Source: an uncultured Clostridia bacterium | GTDB taxonomy: Bacteria > Bacillota > Clostridia > Oscillospirales > CAG-272 | Length of the DNA stretch: 9,938 nt | Direction: 5' to 3' | Assembly (NCBI GenBank): GCA_905235755.1 | Contig: CAJONA010000069.1 | Location: 6,427-16,364 of the forward strand | In this document: positions 1-5,536 of the stretch, piece by piece | How positions within the stretch are numbered: the first letter of the stretch is position 1 | How the letters are laid out: each line of letters begins with the position of its first letter | Notes under the pieces: generated by a model | What the model was told of the DNA's origin: nothing | The model's database searches: none | What the model saw: the letters and a program-made list of their open reading frames with translations, nothing else | Made by a program: the position numbers and the translations under genes

Positions 1-336
1 GTACGCCTTGATGAGCTGACGGCGTTCGACGCTCATCGTTTCGGGCATAACGATTATCATCTTATAGCCTCTCGCCGCCGCTATCGCCGCGAGACCTATG
101 CCCGTGTTGCCCGACGTGGGCTCGATGATCGTTGAGTTCGGTTTGAGTTTTCCGGACGCTTCGGCGTCGTCGATGATCGCTTTTGCGATACGGTCTTTTA
201 CCGAGCCTGCCGGGTTGAAATATTCGAGTTTTGCGAGGATTTTTGCTTTAAGTCCCTCTTCGTTTTCTATGTGTGTGAGTTCGAGAAGCGGTGTTTTTCC
301 GACGAGCTGGTCGGCAGATGTGTAAATTTTAGACAT
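1..336 (-). CDS. cysK: Cysteine synthase (O-acetylserine sulfhydrylase), N-terminal part, runs off the window
   Basis: This PLP enzyme makes cysteine from O-acetylserine and sulfide in the cytoplasm. Only the first 112 residues are present; the gene continues beyond position 1. Visible family motifs are VGKTPLLEL at residues 12-20, NPAGSVKDR at 41-49, where Lys47 is the expected PLP Schiff-base lysine, and the phosphate/substrate loop PTSGNTG at 73-79, followed by MPETMSVERR. The ATG at 336-334 is chosen because AAGGAG (351-346) sits 9 nt upstream and the N-terminus matches the family length. The gene is divergent from the arginine operon and has its own promoter and a leader of about 150 nt. 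A cystathionine beta-synthase-like paralogue shares this fold, but the motif spacing fits CysK best. Confidence 0.95.
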   Translation of the reverse strand, partial: MSKIYTSADQLVGKTPLLELTHIENEEGLKAKILAKLEYFNPAGSVKDRIAKAIIDDAEASGKLKPNSTIIEPTSGNTGIGLAAIAAARGYKMIIVMPETMSVERRQLIKAY

Positions 337-405
337 TGTTAAAATCTCCTTATGGTTTATGGTAAAATATGGTTTGTGGTGTTTTCCTGTCCTGCGTTTC
401 CGGCG

Positions 406-438
406 TCAACATCGAAATACCTTTTTTATCGTTTTCAT
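406..438 (-). CDS. Putative cysK leader peptide MKTIKKVFRC, ends in Cys
   Basis: This 10-codon reading frame lies in the cysK leader. Its ATG (438-436) is 8 nt downstream of a very strong Shine-Dalgarno sequence, GAGGAGG (453-447), better than the one of cysK itself. The last sense codon is TGT (Cys, 411-409), directly followed by TGA. The cysK start is about 70 nt downstream of the stop. A cysteine codon at the end of a well-initiated mini-ORF in front of a cysteine biosynthesis gene suggests that ribosomes stalling there, or failing to stall, report Cys-tRNA supply. This is inference: there is only one Cys codon, and I could not find a terminator/antiterminator pair downstream, so control would have to act through mRNA stability, Rho or translation. 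Confidence 0.45.
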   Translation of the reverse strand: MKTIKKVFRC

Positions 439-454
439 TGATCATTCCTCCTCG

Positions 455-486
455 CTCCGACGCGTTTATGACCGCGTCTATCGGAG
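455..486 (-). promoter_or_regulatory. Stem-loop at the 5' end of the cysK leader RNA
   Basis: The arms CTCCGACGCG (455-464) and CGCGT plus CGGAG (473-477 and 482-486) pair over about 10 bp, with a 4-nt bulge (478-481) and an 8-nt loop (465-472). In the cysK transcript this would form within the first few nucleotides after the predicted start near 490, just before the GAGGAGG site of the uORF. It also holds a GGAG (458-455) that could serve the earlier ATG at 445. No U-run follows on the cysK strand, so it is not an intrinsic terminator. A 5' stabilising hairpin or a structure tuning uORF translation are both possible. Confidence 0.5.
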
Positions 487-496
487 TGTTGAGACC

Positions 497-525
497 ATTT
501 TAACTCTTAATTCCTATTTTGTCAA
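497..525 (-). promoter_or_regulatory. Predicted housekeeping promoter of cysK
   Basis: Read on the - strand, TTGACA (525-520) is followed after 17 bp by TAAAAT (502-497). The -35 is perfect and the -10 has one mismatch, which fits a sigma-A type promoter. Transcription would start near 490, giving a leader of roughly 150 nt before cysK. Confidence 0.75.
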
Positions 526-529
526 TAGG
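513..529. promoter_or_regulatory. Inverted repeat over the cysK -35 box, candidate operator
   Basis: CCTATT (513-518) and AATAGG (524-529) form a perfect 6-bp inverted repeat with a 5-bp spacer. It covers the whole cysK -35 hexamer, so a bound protein would block RNA polymerase. In Firmicutes, cysK is a known target of the Rrf2-family repressor CymR, which works together with the CysK protein, so a CymR-like regulator is a reasonable guess. I cannot compare with a curated motif here. Confidence 0.45.
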
Positions 530-556
530 TTTTGAGAAGATTTAGAAAAAATTTTT

Positions 557-585
557 TGTCATGGGAAAAATACGGCTTCCCGACA
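557..585. repeat. Imperfect inverted repeat next to an A6T6 tract
   Basis: TGTC (557-560) plus GGGAA (563-567) face TTCCC (577-581) plus GACA (582-585), with a 2-nt bulge and a 9-nt loop. The tract AAAAAATTTTTT (546-557) adjoins it and would bend DNA. It lies about 32-60 bp upstream of the cysK -35 box. Neither strand has a proper U-run after the stem, so a terminator is unlikely. A regulator site is possible but unproven. Confidence 0.35.
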
Positions 586-642
586 TTTAAAATGCATAGA
601 AAACGGTTTATACGTCAAAAATGCATATTTTGCAAAAAATAA

Positions 643-656
643 TGCAAAAATATTCA
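643..656. promoter_or_regulatory. Upstream ARG box (ArgR/AhrC operator), candidate
   Basis: TGCAAAAATATTCA matches the pattern TGNATWWWWATNCA, known for ArgR/AhrC operators, at all but one defined position. It lies upstream of the argG -35 box, and its centre is about 65 bp from the centre of the downstream box, near six helical turns. Paired and separated operators are known for arginine genes of Bacillus, so looping or cooperative binding is plausible. Confidence 0.55.
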
Positions 657-674
657 GAAAATGCAAAAAACCTC

Positions 675-703
675 TTGACAATAAATAAATTAATGTGTAA
701 AAT
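675..703 (+). promoter_or_regulatory. Predicted promoter of the arginine operon
   Basis: TTGACA (675-680), a 17-bp spacer and TAAAAT (698-703) form a near-consensus sigma-A promoter. The expected start site is near 710, about 42 nt before the argG ATG. The hexamers and spacing are the same as in the divergent cysK promoter. Confidence 0.8.
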
Positions 704-707
704 GTGT

Positions 708-721
708 TGCATAATTATTCA
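708..721. promoter_or_regulatory. ARG box over the argG transcription start (ArgR/AhrC operator)
   Basis: TGCATAATTATTCA fits TGNATWWWWATNCA at every defined position and is close to palindromic. It begins 5 bp after the -10 box and covers the predicted transcription start, the classic place for repression by arginine-bound ArgR/AhrC. No argR gene lies in the window. Confidence 0.75.
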
Positions 722-751
722 AAAAACACACATTCAAAAAAGGAGCAAACC

Positions 752-1969
752 ATGAAAAAAACAGACATAAAGAAAGTTGTACTCGCATATTCCGGAGGGC
801 TTGACACTTCCATAATAATCCCGTGGCTGAAAGAAAACTACAACGGCTGCGAAGTCATCGCCGTTTCGGGCAACGTCGGACAGGCGGACGAGCTTGAAGG
901 GCTTGAAGAAAAAGCGCTCAAAACGGGCGCGTCGAAACTGTACGTTCTCGACCTCACCGACGACTACGTGGACAACTACATAATTCCGACGATGAAGGCG
1001 GGCGCCGTATACGAGGATTATCTGCTCGGCACGAGCCACGCCCGTCCGTGCATCGCAAAGGGACTTGTTGATATCGCGCTCAAAGAGGGCGCCGACGCCA
1101 TCTGCCACGGCTGCACGGGCAAGGGCAACGATCAGGTGCGTTTCGAGCTTGCGATAAAGCACTTCGCTCCGAATATGCCGATCATAGCGCCGTGGCGCGA
1201 ATGGGACATCAAGTCGCGTGACGAGGAGATAGATTACGCGGCGGCGCATAACGTTCCGCTTAAGATCAACCGCGAGACGAATTACTCAAAGGACAAAAAC
1301 CTCTGGCACCTCTCTCACGAAGGTCTCGACCTCGAAGACACCGGCAACGAGCCGCAGTACGAGAAAGAGGGCTTTCTCGAAATGGGCGTTTCGCCATTGT
1401 CCGCGCCCGACAAGCCGACTTACATCACGCTCGACTTTGAAAAGGGAGTCCCCGTGGCGCTTGACGGCGAGAAGATGAGCGCGAAGAACATTATTTTAAA
1501 GCTGAACGAGATAGGCGGCGCCAACGGCATCGGCATCATCGACATCGTTGAAAATCGCCTCGTCGGCATGAAATGCCGCGGCGTATACGAAACCCCGGGC
1601 GGAACGATACTCTACAAAGCGCATGAGGCGCTTGAAACGGTCTGCCTTGACAAGCTGACGCTTCACGAAAAACAGCGCCTTTCGATAACGTTCGCCGAGC
1701 TCGTATATAACGGTCAGTGGTTCACGCCGCTGCGCGAAGCGCTTTCGGCGTTCGTCGACAAGACGCAGGAAAAGGTCACGGGAAAAGTGAAACTCAAACT
1801 CTACAAGGGCAACATCATCAAAGCGGGAATTTGGAGCGAGTATTCGCTTTACAGCGAAAGTATTGCAACTTTCGGCGAAAGTGATTATAATCAAAAGGAC
1901 GCCGAGGGATTCATCAACCTTTACGGTCTGCCGATAAAGGTCCAGGCGATGGTCGACGGAAAGAAATAA
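752..1969 (+). CDS. argG: Argininosuccinate synthase
   Basis: It joins citrulline and aspartate with ATP to form argininosuccinate, the next-to-last step of arginine synthesis, in the cytoplasm. The 405-residue product has the usual family length. The N-terminal ATP pyrophosphatase loop AYSGGLDTS is at residues 12-20, TSHARPCIAK at 94-103, and the second family signature GCTGKGNDQVRF at 120-131; the C-terminus keeps the conserved DAEGFINLYGLPIKV. The start at 752 has AAGGAG (740-745) 6 nt upstream. An in-frame GTG at 704 would lie upstream of the predicted transcription start and adds a non-family extension, so it is not used. This is the first gene of the operon, directly behind the ArgR-type control region. 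A patch of palindromes lies in its 3' part (1835-1892). Confidence 0.97.
   Translation: MKKTDIKKVVLAYSGGLDTSIIIPWLKENYNGCEVIAVSGNVGQADELEGLEEKALKTGASKLYVLDLTDDYVDNYIIPTMKAGAVYEDYLLGTSHARPCIAKGLVDIALKEGADAICHGCTGKGNDQVRFELAIKHFAPNMPIIAPWREWDIKSRDEEIDYAAAHNVPLKINRETNYSKDKNLWHLSHEGLDLEDTGNEPQYEKEGFLEMGVSPLSAPDKPTYITLDFEKGVPVALDGEKMSAKNIILKLNEIGGANGIGIIDIVENRLVGMKCRGVYETPGGTILYKAHEALETVCLDKLTLHEKQRLSITFAELVYNGQWFTPLREALSAFVDKTQEKVTGKVKLKLYKGNIIKAGIWSEYSLYSESIATFGESDYNQKDAEGFINLYGLPIKVQAMVDGKK
1835..1892. repeat. Cluster of overlapping inverted repeats inside argG
   Basis: Several perfect inverted repeats overlap here: AGCGA/TCGCT (1835-1839, 1844-1848), TTCGCT/AGCGAA (1843-1848, 1853-1858), CGAAAGT/ACTTTCG (1855-1861, 1868-1874) and ACTTTCG/CGAAAGT (1868-1874, 1876-1882), followed by the 10-bp palindrome GATTATAATC (1883-1892). 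The RNA could fold into alternative hairpins. The encoded protein is still normal ArgG, and part of the pattern follows from repeated Ser-Glu-Ser and Gly-Glu-Ser codons. Confidence 0.5.
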
Positions 1970-2000
1970 ACTCTAAACACATCATTTTAAGGAGAAAGAT

Positions 2001-3383
2001 ATGCCTTCGGATAAACTTTGGGCGGGACGCTCGCAAAAGGCGACATCGGCGGAGGCCGACGATTTCAATTCGTCGCTTCATTTTGACCGCCGCCTCTATA
2101 AATATGATATAGCGGGCTCGACGGCGCACGCCGAAATGCTGCTTAAACAGGGGATAATATCGTCCTCCGACGCGGCGGCGATAAAGGACGGTCTTAAAAC
2201 GATACTCGACGATATAAACAGCGGCGCGCTCACTTTTGACAATGGCGGCGAGGACATACATATGTTCATCGAGAGCGAGCTCACCGCGCGTATAGGCGAA
2301 GCGGGGAAGAAGCTCCACACGGCGCGCAGCCGCAACGATCAGGTCGCGCTCGACATCCGAATGTATTTGCGCGACGAGTGCAGGGAGATCGACGCGCTCA
2401 TATGCACTCTTATCGCCGCGCTCGCCGACAAGGCGGAAGAGCACGCGGAAACGGTCATGCCGGGGTACACTCATCTTCAACGCGCGCAGCCGATAACGTT
2501 CGGTCATCAGCTGCTCGCGTACGCGATGATGCTTTGCCGCGACCGCTCGCGGCTCTCTGACGCTGTCAAGCGCATGAACTATTCGCCGCTCGGATGCTGC
2601 GCGCTCGCCGGAACGACGTATCCGATCGACCGCGAATTCACCGCGGAAAAACTCGGTTTTGACGGCGTGTGTCTGAACAGCCTTGACGGCGTGTCGGACC
2701 GCGACTACGCGGTCGAGATCGCATCGGCGCTCTCGATATGCATGATGCATCTCTCGCGGCTCGCCGAGGAGATGATACTCTGGTCGTCGTGGGAATTTTC
2801 GTTTATCGAGCTCGACGACGCATACACGACGGGGTCGAGCATAATGCCGCAGAAGAAAAACTCCGACATGGCGGAACTCGTGCGCGGCAAGACGGGCAGG
2901 GTGTACGGCGACCTGACGGCGCTGCTTACGATGCTCAAAGGACTTCCGCTCGCGTATAACAAGGATATGCAAGAGGACAAAGAGGCGATATTCGACGCCG
3001 TCGATACGACGAAAAAATGCCTGTCGATATTCGCTCCGATGATCTCAACGATGAAAGTCAAAAAAGAGAATATGTACCGCGCGGCGAAAAAAGGATTTAT
3101 CAACGCCACCGACTGCGCCGACTACCTCGTCGGCAAAGGAATGGCTTTCCGCTCGGCGTACAAGATCACGGGCGAGCTTGTCGCGTACTGCATAGACAAC
3201 GACACGACTCTCGATATGCTGCCGATAGATGTATATAAATCGAAAAGCGAGCTTTTCGACGACGGCATATACGACGCGATAAAACTCGAAAACTGCATCG
3301 CGCGCCGCGGGAGCGTCGGCGGCTGCGGCAAAGCGTCGATAGACGCACAACTTGAATTTGTAAGGAAGAATATAAGTGGTTAA
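2001..3383 (+). CDS. argH: Argininosuccinate lyase
   Basis: It splits argininosuccinate into arginine and fumarate, the last step of the pathway. The 460-residue product is typical of this homotetrameric enzyme of the fumarase/aspartase superfamily. Visible motifs are SRNDQVALD at residues 110-118, GYTHLQRAQP at 155-164 with the catalytic Thr157/His158 region, and the family signature GSSIMPQKKN at 278-287, which carries the catalytic serine on a mobile loop. The ATG has AAGGAG (1989-1994) 6 nt upstream. The gene starts 31 nt after argG and its last 8 nt overlap the start of argC, so the two are probably translationally coupled. Confidence 0.97.
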   Translation: MPSDKLWAGRSQKATSAEADDFNSSLHFDRRLYKYDIAGSTAHAEMLLKQGIISSSDAAAIKDGLKTILDDINSGALTFDNGGEDIHMFIESELTARIGEAGKKLHTARSRNDQVALDIRMYLRDECREIDALICTLIAALADKAEEHAETVMPGYTHLQRAQPITFGHQLLAYAMMLCRDRSRLSDAVKRMNYSPLGCCALAGTTYPIDREFTAEKLGFDGVCLNSLDGVSDRDYAVEIASALSICMMHLSRLAEEMILWSSWEFSFIELDDAYTTGSSIMPQKKNSDMAELVRGKTGRVYGDLTALLTMLKGLPLAYNKDMQEDKEAIFDAVDTTKKCLSIFAPMISTMKVKKENMYRAAKKGFINATDCADYLVGKGMAFRSAYKITGELVAYCIDNDTTLDMLPIDVYKSKSELFDDGIYDAIKLENCIARRGSVGGCGKASIDAQLEFVRKNISG

Positions 3384-4308
3384 GGTATTTGTTGACGGCA
3401 GCGCGGGCACGACCGGTCTGCGAATATACGAGCGGCTCGAAACGCTCGGCGGAATAGAGATAATAAGACTGCCGGAGGAAAAGAGAAAAGACATATCGAG
3501 CCGAAAGGCGGCGATAAACGAGAGTGATTTTTCGTTTCTTTGTTTGCCGGACGACGCGGCGCGCGAGGCTGTGGCGATGGTCGAAAACCCGAACACCGCG
3601 ATAATCGACACCTCGACGGCGCACCGCGTGTCATTCGGATGGGCGTACGGCTTTCCGGAGCTGTCGGCGGCGCATTATGACGCGATAGCTTCGTCGAAGC
3701 GCGTCGCCGTACCGGGCTGCCACGCCGGAGGATTTATAGCGCTCGTGTATCCGCTTGTAAAAGCGGGAGTCATAAAAAAAGACGCTCTGCTGTCGGCTTT
3801 TTCGCTGACGGGATACAGCGGCGGCGGCAAAAAGATGATATCCGCTTACGGCGACGCCGATCGACCGACGCTTTACGGCGCGCCGCGCCAATACGCTCTC
3901 ACACAGACGCACAAGCACCTGCCCGAGATGACGAAAATTTCGGGGCTCGACAATGCGCCTGCGTTTTGCCCGATAGTGGCGGATTTTTATTCGGGAATGG
4001 AAGTTACGGTGCCGCTTTTCGCATCGGACATACGCGGCACGGCGGAAGATATAAAGGAAATTTACAAAAGCACATACAAAGGCGGCCTTGTCAAGTACGA
4101 CGACAGCGCCGACGACGACGGATTTTTGTCGGCGGTCGCCATGGCGGGCAGAGACGATATGAAAGTCGGCGTATACGGCAACGGAGAACGCATACTGCTC
4201 GTTTCGAGATTTGACAATCTCGGCAAGGGCGCGTCGGGCGCGGCCCTGCAATGCCTCAACATTATGCGCGGGGCAAATATGACAGACGGACTTGTTACGG
4301 GGGAATAA
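3376..4308 (+). CDS. argC: N-acetyl-gamma-glutamyl-phosphate reductase, short (uncommon) form
   Basis: It reduces N-acetylglutamyl phosphate to the semialdehyde with NADPH, the third step from glutamate. The 310-residue length and the motifs fit the shorter ArgC form rather than the common form of about 345 residues. The Rossmann loop DGSAGTTGLRI is at residues 7-17, LPDDAAREA at 57-65, the active-site cysteine is Cys115 in VPGCHAGGF, GYSGGGK follows, and THKHLPEM at 178-185 holds the expected catalytic histidine region. The start codon is GTG inside the end of argH, with AAGGA (3362-3366) 9 nt upstream. The next gene, argJ, begins 2 nt after the stop. Confidence 0.93.
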   Translation: MVKVFVDGSAGTTGLRIYERLETLGGIEIIRLPEEKRKDISSRKAAINESDFSFLCLPDDAAREAVAMVENPNTAIIDTSTAHRVSFGWAYGFPELSAAHYDAIASSKRVAVPGCHAGGFIALVYPLVKAGVIKKDALLSAFSLTGYSGGGKKMISAYGDADRPTLYGAPRQYALTQTHKHLPEMTKISGLDNAPAFCPIVADFYSGMEVTVPLFASDIRGTAEDIKEIYKSTYKGGLVKYDDSADDDGFLSAVAMAGRDDMKVGVYGNGERILLVSRFDNLGKGASGAALQCLNIMRGANMTDGLVTGE

Positions 4309-4310
4309 AA

Positions 4311-5204
4311 ATGATAAAATATATTGAAGGCGGCGTTTGCGCCGCGACCGGATTTAAAGCGAACGGAGTGCATTGCGGTATACGCCGCAGCCATACAAAG
4401 CGCGACCTCGCGCTGATATTCAGTGAAAAAAAAGCGGCGGCGGCGGCTGTTTATACGACAAATCTCGTCAAAGGCGCGCCGCTCGTCGTGACAAAGGCGC
4501 ACCTGTCAGACGGCACGGCGCAGGCTATGATATGCAACAGCGGCAACGCGAATACGTGTAACGCAAACGGCACCTGTATAGCGGAGCAGATGAGCGCGCT
4601 TCTGGCGGACGAGCTCGGCATATCGGCCGACGACGTCATCGTCGCTTCGACGGGCGTCATCGGTCAGCCGCTCGAAATATCGCCGATCGCCGCGGGCATA
4701 CCGTCGCTTGCGAAAGGACTTGCCTCAGACGGATCTTCCGCCGCGGGCGAAGCGATAATGACGACGGACACGAAGCTTAAAGAGATAGCCGTGTCGTTTG
4801 AGGTCGGCGGCGTAAAGTGCAAAATCGGCGGCATCGCCAAGGGTTCGGGCATGATACATCCGAATATGGCGACGATGCTCGTATTTCTGACGACAGACTG
4901 CGCGATATCGGCGAAAATGCTTGACGCGGCGCTGAAAGCCGATGTAAAGGATTCGTTCAATATGGTCAGCGTCGACGGCGACACGTCGACAAACGATATG
5001 GTCTCCGTTATGGCAAACGGCATGGCGGGCAACAAAGAGATAACGGAATACGGCGAGGATTTTGAGCAGTTTTGCGCCGCACTGCGCGCGGTCACCGTTC
5101 CGCTTTGCCGCATGATAGCGGCAGACGGCGAGGGCGCGACGAAAATGGTCGAATGCAAGGTCAGCGGCGCGGCGAACACGGCAAAACAGTCGCAAAGAGC
5201 GTGA
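4311..5204 (+). CDS. argJ: ArgJ upstream fragment (alpha chain and first part of beta chain)
   Basis: As read directly, this frame gives 297 residues: about 292 ArgJ residues and then a short out-of-frame tail, QSQRA. It contains the complete alpha chain (1-187), the cleavage Thr188 and roughly 100 residues of the beta chain. It lacks the conserved FGADANWGR segment and the C-terminus, so it is unlikely to work alone. Confidence 0.8.
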   Translation: MIKYIEGGVCAATGFKANGVHCGIRRSHTKRDLALIFSEKKAAAAAVYTTNLVKGAPLVVTKAHLSDGTAQAMICNSGNANTCNANGTCIAEQMSALLADELGISADDVIVASTGVIGQPLEISPIAAGIPSLAKGLASDGSSAAGEAIMTTDTKLKEIAVSFEVGGVKCKIGGIAKGSGMIHPNMATMLVFLTTDCAISAKMLDAALKADVKDSFNMVSVDGDTSTNDMVSVMANGMAGNKEITEYGEDFEQFCAALRAVTVPLCRMIAADGEGATKMVECKVSGAANTAKQSQRA

Positions 5205-5521
5205 TATGCTCCTCGCTCGTCAAGGCGGCGATGTTCGGCGCCGACGCCAACTGGGGGCGCGTGCTGTGCGCGATAGGGTACAGCGGCGCAGACGTAGACG
5301 TGACGAAAGTCGGAGTAGTCTTTTCGTCAAAGGCGGGCGACATAACCGTTTGCGCGGACGGCTCGGGCGTTCCTTTTTCCGAGGAAAAGGCAAAAGCGAT
5401 ACTCAGCGAAAGCGAAATAGATATACTCGTCACCCTCGGAGAAGGCGACGCTTCCGCGACGGCGTGGGGATGCGATCTCACATACGATTACGTCAAAATA
5501 AACGGCGACTACCGCACGTGA
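5201..5521 (+). CDS. argJ: ArgJ downstream fragment (end of beta chain)
   Basis: This frame carries the ArgJ C-terminus, from SLVKAAMFGADANWGR to INGDYRT. The frame is open from 5066, but ArgJ-like sequence begins only near 5186. Its earliest plausible separate start is the GTG at 5201, which overlaps the upstream TGA as GTGA, but no convincing ribosome binding site precedes it at a normal distance. Independent translation is therefore doubtful. Confidence 0.55.
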   Translation: MICSSLVKAAMFGADANWGRVLCAIGYSGADVDVTKVGVVFSSKAGDITVCADGSGVPFSEEKAKAILSESEIDILVTLGEGDASATAWGCDLTYDYVKINGDYRT

Positions 5522-5536
5522 TAAAAGGAGAAAAAT

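Larger units (their letters stand above)
337..751. other. Divergent cysK / argG control region
   Basis: This 415-bp region lies between the two start codons and is clearly more AT-rich than the genes. The cysK side (337-525) holds the leader with a short uORF, a stem-loop and a promoter. The middle (526-642) holds an A6T6 tract at 546-557, an imperfect inverted repeat at 557-585 and several TGCA motifs. The argG side (643-751) holds two ArgR-type boxes, a promoter and a short leader of about 42 nt with an AAGGAG site at 740-745. I see no tRNA, T-box, other known riboswitch core or intrinsic terminator here. Confidence 0.8.
4311..5521 (+). pseudogene. argJ: Glutamate N-acetyltransferase / ornithine acetyltransferase, split by a -1 frameshift
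   Basis: ArgJ moves the acetyl group from N-acetylornithine to glutamate and, in the bifunctional form, also makes N-acetylglutamate from acetyl-CoA. With the two frames joined, the protein would be 403 residues, the normal family length. The frame starting at 4311 carries CNSGNANTCNANG, TGVIGQPLE and KGSGMIHPNMATML, where Thr188 is the autocleavage site and N-terminal nucleophile of the beta chain; it ends early at a TGA (5202-5204). The family sequence resumes in the next frame with VAKS, FGADANWGR and the conserved end INGDYRT, to 5521. Homology places the shift at about 5169-5189, most likely at the A-run 5183-5186; one extra A would restore ...NTAKTVAKSV. The start ATG follows GGGGGAA (4299-4305). 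It is the only candidate for both acetyl-transfer steps in this operon. Confidence 0.9.

Noticed and set aside
337..490. T-box or S-box (SAM) riboswitch in the cysK leader
   Set aside because: No T-box UGGNACCGCG-like sequence, no antiterminator/terminator pair and no SAM riboswitch core are visible; the leader is also short for a T-box.
546..585. Intrinsic terminator in the intergenic region
   Set aside because: The hairpin at 557-585 is not directly followed by a U-run on either strand; on the cysK strand six A residues come first.
704..751. Upstream GTG start for argG, adding 16 residues
   Set aside because: It lies before or at the predicted transcription start and inside the ArgR box region, lacks a ribosome binding site, and the extension is not ArgG-like. 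The ATG at 752 has AAGGAG at the right distance.
1914..2972. Open frame on the - strand (352 codons) opposite argG-argH
   Set aside because: Same reason: an Arg-rich shadow of argH with no supporting motif or ribosome binding site.
4251..4310. Upstream ATG start for argJ, overlapping argC
   Set aside because: The extra 20 residues are a shadow of argC; MIKYIEGGVCAATGFKANG from 4311 is the usual ArgJ beginning.
4426..4433. A8 run early in argJ as the cause of the frameshift
   Set aside because: The reading frame stays ArgJ-like for about 740 nt after this run, so the break lies near 5183 instead.
5175..5204. Programmed -1 ribosomal frameshifting in argJ
   Set aside because: The site is only A AAA, not an X XXY YYZ heptamer, I see no convincing stimulatory pseudoknot downstream, and ArgJ is not known to use frameshifting. 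Mutation or sequence error is simpler.
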